Shown one piece after another: positions 4,905 through 8,028 of a stretch of DNA of 8,028 nucleotides. The stretch comes from an uncultured Mycoplasma sp. (GTDB lineage: Bacteria > Bacillota_I > Bacilli_A > RF39 > UBA660). The stretch is from NCBI GenBank assembly GCA_902493595.1, contig CABUPU010000021.1, forward strand, positions 1-8,028, read 5' to 3'. The translations under genes and the position numbers were made by a program. The notes beneath the pieces are model-generated. The model did not search any database, had not been told where the DNA came from, and saw only the letters and a list, made by a program, of their open reading frames with translations. Positions within the stretch are counted from its first letter, which is position 1. Each line of letters opens with the position of its first letter.

Positions 4905-6088
4905 AAAAGATATTAAGGTACATATTATTATTAATAGCATTAATTCCCCTTAATATATTTGCAATTAGTAAAGAATATACAGATGTTGCTTATAAAATAA
5001 CTAATTCTAAAATTGAGGAAGGAAAAATCAATTTATATTTTTTTAGAATGGATGGATGTCCTCATTGTGCCGAAGAAGAAATATGGCTTAAAAATATTAA
5101 AGAAAAATATAATGATTATTTAAATGTCTATGAGTATGAAGTAAAAAATAATAAAATTAATAGAAAATATTATAATGAGGTAAAAAAGGCTTTAAATGAT
5201 GAAGTAACAAAAAGTGTGCCATATACAGTTATTGGAAAAACTTATTTTGTAGGATTTTCAGAAGCGGTAGGTGTACAAATTGAAAATAAAATAGAAGAAT
5301 TAATTAATGATAATGTAAATAATGAAAATATAAATAATGAAGATGTTAAAATTCCTATATTAGGAAAAGTTAATAAGAAAAATGTCTCCATTCCATTGGT
5401 AGCAATGATTTTGGGAGCAGTTGATGGATTTAATCCATGTGCTATGTGGATACTTTTATTACTTATTAATATGTGCATATCTATTAAAGATAAAAAGAAA
5501 ATGAGAATTGTTGGTTTTACTTTTATATTATCTTCGGGATTAGTATATTTTCTTTCAATGTTAGGCATCGGTTTTATTCTAGATTTTTCTACAGTATTAT
5601 ATATAAGAAATATTATTGCTATTTTAGCAGTTATTTTAGGAATTTATAATTTATATGTATATATTAAAACAAGAAAAGATACTGGTTGTCATGTTATGAA
5701 AAAAGAAAAAAGAAAAAGTATTATAACTAGAATAAATAAGATATTAGCAAATAAAAGTTTAATATTAATGATACTAGGAACAACTATTTTATCAGTATCA
5801 GTAAATTTAGTTGAACTTGCTTGTTCACTTGGATTTCCAACAATATTTTTAGAAATATTAACAATAAATAAAATTTTAGGTTTAAATAAAGTATTTTATT
5901 TATTAACATATATATTCTTTTATATAATTGATGATTTAATTATATTAATATTGTCTTTAAAAGCATTTGAGACTAAAGGTATATCAACTAAATATAATAA
6001 ATATGTTAATTTAATAGTGGGTATATTACTTGTACTTATGGGTATACTTTTAATATTTAAACCTGAATGGGTAATGCTTAATTTTTAA
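4901..6088 (+). CDS. Secreted thioredoxin domain fused to CcdA/DsbD-like transmembrane domain
   Basis: The 395-residue protein starts with a signal peptide (MKKILRYILLLIALIPLNIFA, possible cut after A21). A thioredoxin-like domain at about 42-135 has C53-P-H-C56 (MDGCPHC) and the cis-proline loop SVPYTV with P107. An Asn-rich linker (137-148) follows. Six predicted membrane helices lie near 164-190, 203-225, 233-256, 285-307, 331-353 and 368-386. The membrane part has the CcdA/DsbD hallmarks of two intramembrane cysteines, C180 in GFNPCAMW and C308 in ELACSLGFP. These should pass electrons from cytoplasmic thioredoxin across the membrane to the outside domain. No haem-maturation or DsbC-like gene is nearby. 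The thioredoxin domain precedes the membrane domain, unlike the C-terminal one of DsbD. The ATG overlaps the previous stop, with GGAG at 4889-4892. The family is clear; the client proteins are unknown. Confidence 0.85.
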   Translation: MKKILRYILLLIALIPLNIFAISKEYTDVAYKITNSKIEEGKINLYFFRMDGCPHCAEEEIWLKNIKEKYNDYLNVYEYEVKNNKINRKYYNEVKKALNDEVTKSVPYTVIGKTYFVGFSEAVGVQIENKIEELINDNVNNENINNEDVKIPILGKVNKKNVSIPLVAMILGAVDGFNPCAMWILLLLINMCISIKDKKKMRIVGFTFILSSGLVYFLSMLGIGFILDFSTVLYIRNIIAILAVILGIYNLYVYIKTRKDTGCHVMKKEKRKSIITRINKILANKSLILMILGTTILSVSVNLVELACSLGFPTIFLEILTINKILGLNKVFYLLTYIFFYIIDDLIILILSLKAFETKGISTKYNKYVNLIVGILLVLMGILLIFKPEWVMLNF

Positions 6089-6109
6089 GAAGTTTAATAC
6101 TTCTTTTTT
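6087..6109 (+). terminator. Rho-independent terminator of the desulfurase operon
   Basis: AAGAAGT (6087-6093) pairs with ACTTCTT (6099-6105) over a five-base loop, followed by T to 6109. The first two bases of the stem belong to the TAA stop of the CcdA-like gene. Confidence 0.8.
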
Positions 6110-6140
6110 GATTTTATTTTATTTTAATTAAAATATATAT

Positions 6141-6146
6141 TATAAT
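6141..6146 (+). promoter_or_regulatory. -10 box of the HD / PF06541 operon
   Basis: A perfect TATAAT lies 35 bases before the ATG at 6181. The 17-base-spaced upstream hexamer is TTTATT (6118-6123), a weak -35. Since a terminator ends the previous operon at 6109, a promoter is expected in this spacer. The surrounding bases are nearly all A and T, so the exact box is uncertain. Confidence 0.5.
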
Positions 6147-6151
6147 ATATG

Positions 6152-6168
6152 TAGTACTTATTGTACTA
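6152..6168 (+). promoter_or_regulatory. Inverted repeat at the start of the HD-gene leader
   Basis: TAGTAC (6152-6157) and GTACTA (6163-6168) form a perfect six-base inverted repeat over TTATT. It starts where transcription should begin and abuts the ribosome site AAAAGGA (6168-6174). It could be an operator or a leader hairpin that affects ribosome access. It lacks a T-run and so is not a terminator. There is no direct evidence of function. Confidence 0.3.
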
Positions 6169-6180
6169 AAAGGAAATATT

Positions 6181-6669
6181 ATGGAATATGATAAAGAGTT
6201 TTTAGAAATTATTAAACCAATTATTAATAATAAAGAGTTTATAAAAAGAAAAGATTTTCATCATCATGAAAATGAATCAGTATATGAACATTGTATGAAA
6301 GTAGCTTACTTATCTTATTTATATTGTAAAAAACATCGTTTAGATTATATTAGTGCTGCAATCGGAGGATTACTTCATGATTTTTATTATAAAGATTGGC
6401 AATTAAATAAAGTGCATAAATCGTTTTTTAAAATGCATGGGTTTGTTCATGCAAAAGAAGCTTTAGAAAATTCTAAAATGATTTTTCCTAAACTTATGAA
6501 TAAAAAAGTTGAAAATATTATTTTAAGGCATATGTTTCCGCTTAATATAACATTACCTAAATATAAGGAAAGTTGGATTGTAAGTTTAATGGATAAAAAA
6601 TGTTCTTTTAAAATATTAGGTCATCCAAAATGTTATCTAAAATACTTAGGTATAAGGAGGAAAGGTTAA
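6181..6669 (+). CDS. HD-domain metal-dependent phosphohydrolase, function unknown
   Basis: This 162-residue soluble protein has the HD signature H37 (VYEHCMKVA), H66-D67 (GGLLHDFYY) and D138 (VSLMDK), plus H90 (GFVHA) and H117 (ILRHMFP). These are enough ligands for one or two metal ions. Such domains hydrolyse phosphate esters of nucleotides or signalling molecules, but the substrate cannot be read here. There is no GYP motif of cyclic-di-GMP enzymes and no RelA/SpoT domain. The start has AAAAGGA at 6168-6174. The C-terminal codons for Arg-Arg-Lys-Gly double as the ribosome site (AAGGAGG, 6654-6660) of the next gene, which begins two bases after the stop. Tight linkage to two PF06541 membrane proteins suggests a shared job, but this is only gene-order inference. 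Confidence 0.75.
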   Translation: MEYDKEFLEIIKPIINNKEFIKRKDFHHHENESVYEHCMKVAYLSYLYCKKHRLDYISAAIGGLLHDFYYKDWQLNKVHKSFFKMHGFVHAKEALENSKMIFPKLMNKKVENIILRHMFPLNITLPKYKESWIVSLMDKKCSFKILGHPKCYLKYLGIRRKG

Positions 6670-6671
6670 TT

Positions 6672-7436
6672 ATGAGTTTTAAAATTTATTTTATATTATT
6701 TATGCTATATTCAATATTTGGCTGGATTTGTGAAGAAATAGTTACATTTGATCCTAAAAAGGGATTTATTAACAGGGGATTTTTATTAGGGCCTTATTGT
6801 CCTATTTATGGATTTTCTGCTATATTTATGACTATCCTTTTAAATAAGTTTTCAAACTCTTTAGCAATATTTTCTTTAGCACTTATTATATGCTCCACTG
6901 TAGAATATTTATCTAGCTATGTAATGGAAAAATTATTTAATGCTAGATGGTGGGATTATTCTAAAAAACCATTTAATATAAATGGTCGAATATGCCTTAA
7001 AAATGCTCTTTGTTTTGGGGTAATGGGTCTTATTCTTATTAAAGTTGTTGATCCATACTTAAGAACTTTAATTTTAAGATTTTCACCATTTAAAATTAGT
7101 TTTACATTTTATGTAATGCTTATTACATTTATACTTGATAATATATTATCATATAAATTAATATTTAAAATTAAAAGTGAAAATACATTTAAGAAAAGAG
7201 ATAATACTAGAGAAATATCTAAAATAGGTAAAGAAATATTAAGTAAGTCCTTACTTGGTAATAAATTTGTAATTATTTTTCCAGAAAAATTAAAAGAGGG
7301 AAAAGAAAAAATTATTAAACAAAAGGAAAAAATTAAAAAGAAACAAGAGAAGTTTAAAAATGAAATAAAAAAAGAAAAAAATAAATTAAAGGAAAAAGTA
7401 AAAGATGAAAAAAGAAAGTCTAAAGGAAAAAAATAA
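6672..7436 (+). CDS. PF06541 (CmpB/DUF1113) membrane protein with Lys/Glu-rich tail
   Basis: This 254-residue protein has about five membrane helices (near 4-22, 43-58, 64-83, 111-127 and 141-160). Family motifs are FGWICEE (16-22), GFINRGFLLGPYCPIYGF (31-48), WWDYSKKPFNINGRICL (93-109) and a late Asp (D156). The family is annotated as putative ABC-transporter type IV, yet no ATPase or solute-binding gene is nearby and no transport is shown, so the name should be used with care. Residues 206-254 are a charged Lys/Glu-rich helix, likely a coiled coil or nucleic-acid/lipid-contacting tail. The chosen ATG follows AAGGAGGAAAGG. An in-frame ATG at 6630 would add 14 residues encoded inside the HD gene and is less likely. 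The gene is in one operon with its neighbours, and its 3' end overlaps the next gene by 32 bases. Confidence 0.8.
   Translation: MSFKIYFILFMLYSIFGWICEEIVTFDPKKGFINRGFLLGPYCPIYGFSAIFMTILLNKFSNSLAIFSLALIICSTVEYLSSYVMEKLFNARWWDYSKKPFNINGRICLKNALCFGVMGLILIKVVDPYLRTLILRFSPFKISFTFYVMLITFILDNILSYKLIFKIKSENTFKKRDNTREISKIGKEILSKSLLGNKFVIIFPEKLKEGKEKIIKQKEKIKKKQEKFKNEIKKEKNKLKEKVKDEKRKSKGKK
6948..6998 (+). repeat. 51-base direct repeat shared by the two PF06541 genes (copy 1)
   Basis: This block encodes WWDYSKKPFNINGRICL and matches 7711-7761 at 47 of 51 bases. All four differences fall at synonymous third positions. The flanking coding DNA is far more diverged. Confidence 0.85.
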
Positions 7437-7965
7437 TTTATTTGTATATATAATGCTTTTCTTTGCTTTGGCTTTTATTGGTTGGTGCTTTGAGGTCCTT
7501 AATGAGATTAGAAAAGGGCACGGTTTTATAAATCGTGGTGTACTTCATGGCCCTTGGCTTCCTATTTATGGGTTCGGAGGACTTATTATATATATTTTGC
7601 TTAAAAAATATTATAAAAAACCAATAATTGTATTTTTTTTATCATTTATAATAAGTGCTATTATTGAATATTTTACTTCATTTTATTTAGAAATTACTAA
7701 AGGTATGGTATGGTGGGATTACTCAAAAAAACCCTTTAATATAAATGGTCGAATATGTCTTTTATATACATTAGTATTTGCTTTATTTGCAACAATTCTA
7801 TATTATTTTGTAATTCCTAAAATAATTGATTTATTAAAAAAGCTTAATTATAAAACTTTATCAGTAATTAGTATTATACTTCTTTCATTATATTTAGTAG
7901 ATAATATTTACTCTTATAAAAAACCAAATATAGTAAGGGGAGCTCATATTGTAAGAAAAAACTAG
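7405..7965 (+). CDS. Second PF06541 (CmpB/DUF1113) membrane protein, tandem paralogue
   Basis: This 186-residue paralogue of the preceding protein has helices near 12-30, 47-67, 73-95, 116-137 and 150-168. It repeats the family motifs: IGWCFEV (25-31), GFINRGVLHGPWLPIYGFGG (40-59), WWDYSKKPFNINGRICL (103-119) and the closing VDNIYSYKKPNIVRGAHI (165-182). It keeps the short family-type C-terminus that the first copy has replaced with a charged tail. The ATG lies inside the tail-coding region of the first gene. Its ribosome site (GGA at 7391-7393) is weak, so translational coupling is likely. An internal ATG at 7453 would begin within the first helix and is less likely. Two diverged copies side by side suggest a heteromeric membrane complex. 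Confidence 0.8.
   Translation: MKKESLKEKNNLFVYIMLFFALAFIGWCFEVLNEIRKGHGFINRGVLHGPWLPIYGFGGLIIYILLKKYYKKPIIVFFLSFIISAIIEYFTSFYLEITKGMVWWDYSKKPFNINGRICLLYTLVFALFATILYYFVIPKIIDLLKKLNYKTLSVISIILLSLYLVDNIYSYKKPNIVRGAHIVRKN
7711..7761 (+). repeat. 51-base direct repeat shared by the two PF06541 genes (copy 2)
   Basis: This is the second copy of the block at 6948-6998, in the same reading frame and encoding the identical 17 residues. The copies are 763 bases apart, so recombination between them would delete 763 bases. That length is not a multiple of three (763 = 3 x 254 + 1), but the fused gene would still stay in frame across the repeat, because each copy is read in its own gene's frame. Confidence 0.85.
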
Positions 7966-7990
7966 ATTTTAATTTGAAGTTGTAAGATAA

Positions 7991-8023
7991 ATGTAGACAT
8001 AAAAAAACTGTCTACATTTTTTT
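7991..8023 (+). terminator. Rho-independent terminator of the HD / PF06541 operon
   Basis: ATGTAGACA (7991-7999) pairs perfectly with TGTCTACAT (8009-8017) over an A-rich nine-base loop, followed by T to 8023. It lies 25 bases after the last stop and ends the operon. Confidence 0.9.
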
Positions 8024-8028
8024 GTTAT

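Noticed and set aside
5242..5568. 108-codon minus-strand open frame
   Set aside because: It is antisense to the CcdA-like membrane gene. Its hydrophobic content mirrors the helices on the coding strand, and no start signal is visible.
6630..6671. Upstream ATG for the first PF06541 gene
   Set aside because: It lies within the HD gene without a ribosome site. The ATG at 6672 follows AAGGAGG and places the first membrane helix at the N-terminus, as in the family.

Overview
This is a very A+T-rich, densely packed bacterial window. It looks like a low-GC Bacillota chromosome, probably a reduced-genome Bacilli lineage close to the Mollicutes, such as the uncultured gut RF39-like groups. The taxon is inferred from gene content (an rlmB-sigH pair, PF06541-type membrane proteins, tRNAs with encoded CCA), short spacers, AGGAGG-type ribosome sites and TATAAT promoters. 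Every complete gene reads through with TGG for tryptophan and none has an internal TGA. One gene appears to stop at TGA. This favours the standard bacterial code over the Mycoplasma code.

Layout. Bases 1-62 hold the last codons of an unrecognised plus-strand gene. It converges on a minus-strand radical SAM gene of the YhcC/YtqA family (87-1004), and the two share a bidirectional terminator. A divergent promoter region follows, then tRNA-Thr(CGT) with its own promoter and terminator. Next are a HAD-fold phosphatase-like gene (1261-1971), the 2'-O-methyltransferase gene rlmB (2010-2669) and a SigH-like sigma factor (2669-3292). rlmB and sigH are coupled through a TAATG stop/start overlap. tRNA-His(GTG) follows with its own promoter and terminator.

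The central block (3491-6109) is a three-gene operon with a strong promoter, overlapping genes and a terminator. It encodes a class I (NifS/IscS-like) cysteine desulfurase, an 86-residue cytoplasmic thioredoxin-fold protein (CPGC) and a secreted thioredoxin domain (CPHC) fused to a six-helix CcdA/DsbD-like membrane domain. Read together, these look like a sulfur-and-thiol system that connects cytoplasmic persulfide or thiol chemistry to a membrane electron conduit and an extracytoplasmic thioredoxin. This joint role is inferred from gene order and motifs. It is the most interesting part of the window.

The last block (6141-8023) is another three-gene operon. It has an HD-domain phosphohydrolase followed by two tandem paralogous membrane proteins of the PF06541 family (often called putative ABC-transporter type IV, or CmpB). 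The first paralogue has a long Lys/Glu-rich C-terminal tail. A strong hairpin terminator ends the block. There is no mobile element, CRISPR array or rRNA, and no gene-free stretch longer than 300 bases.
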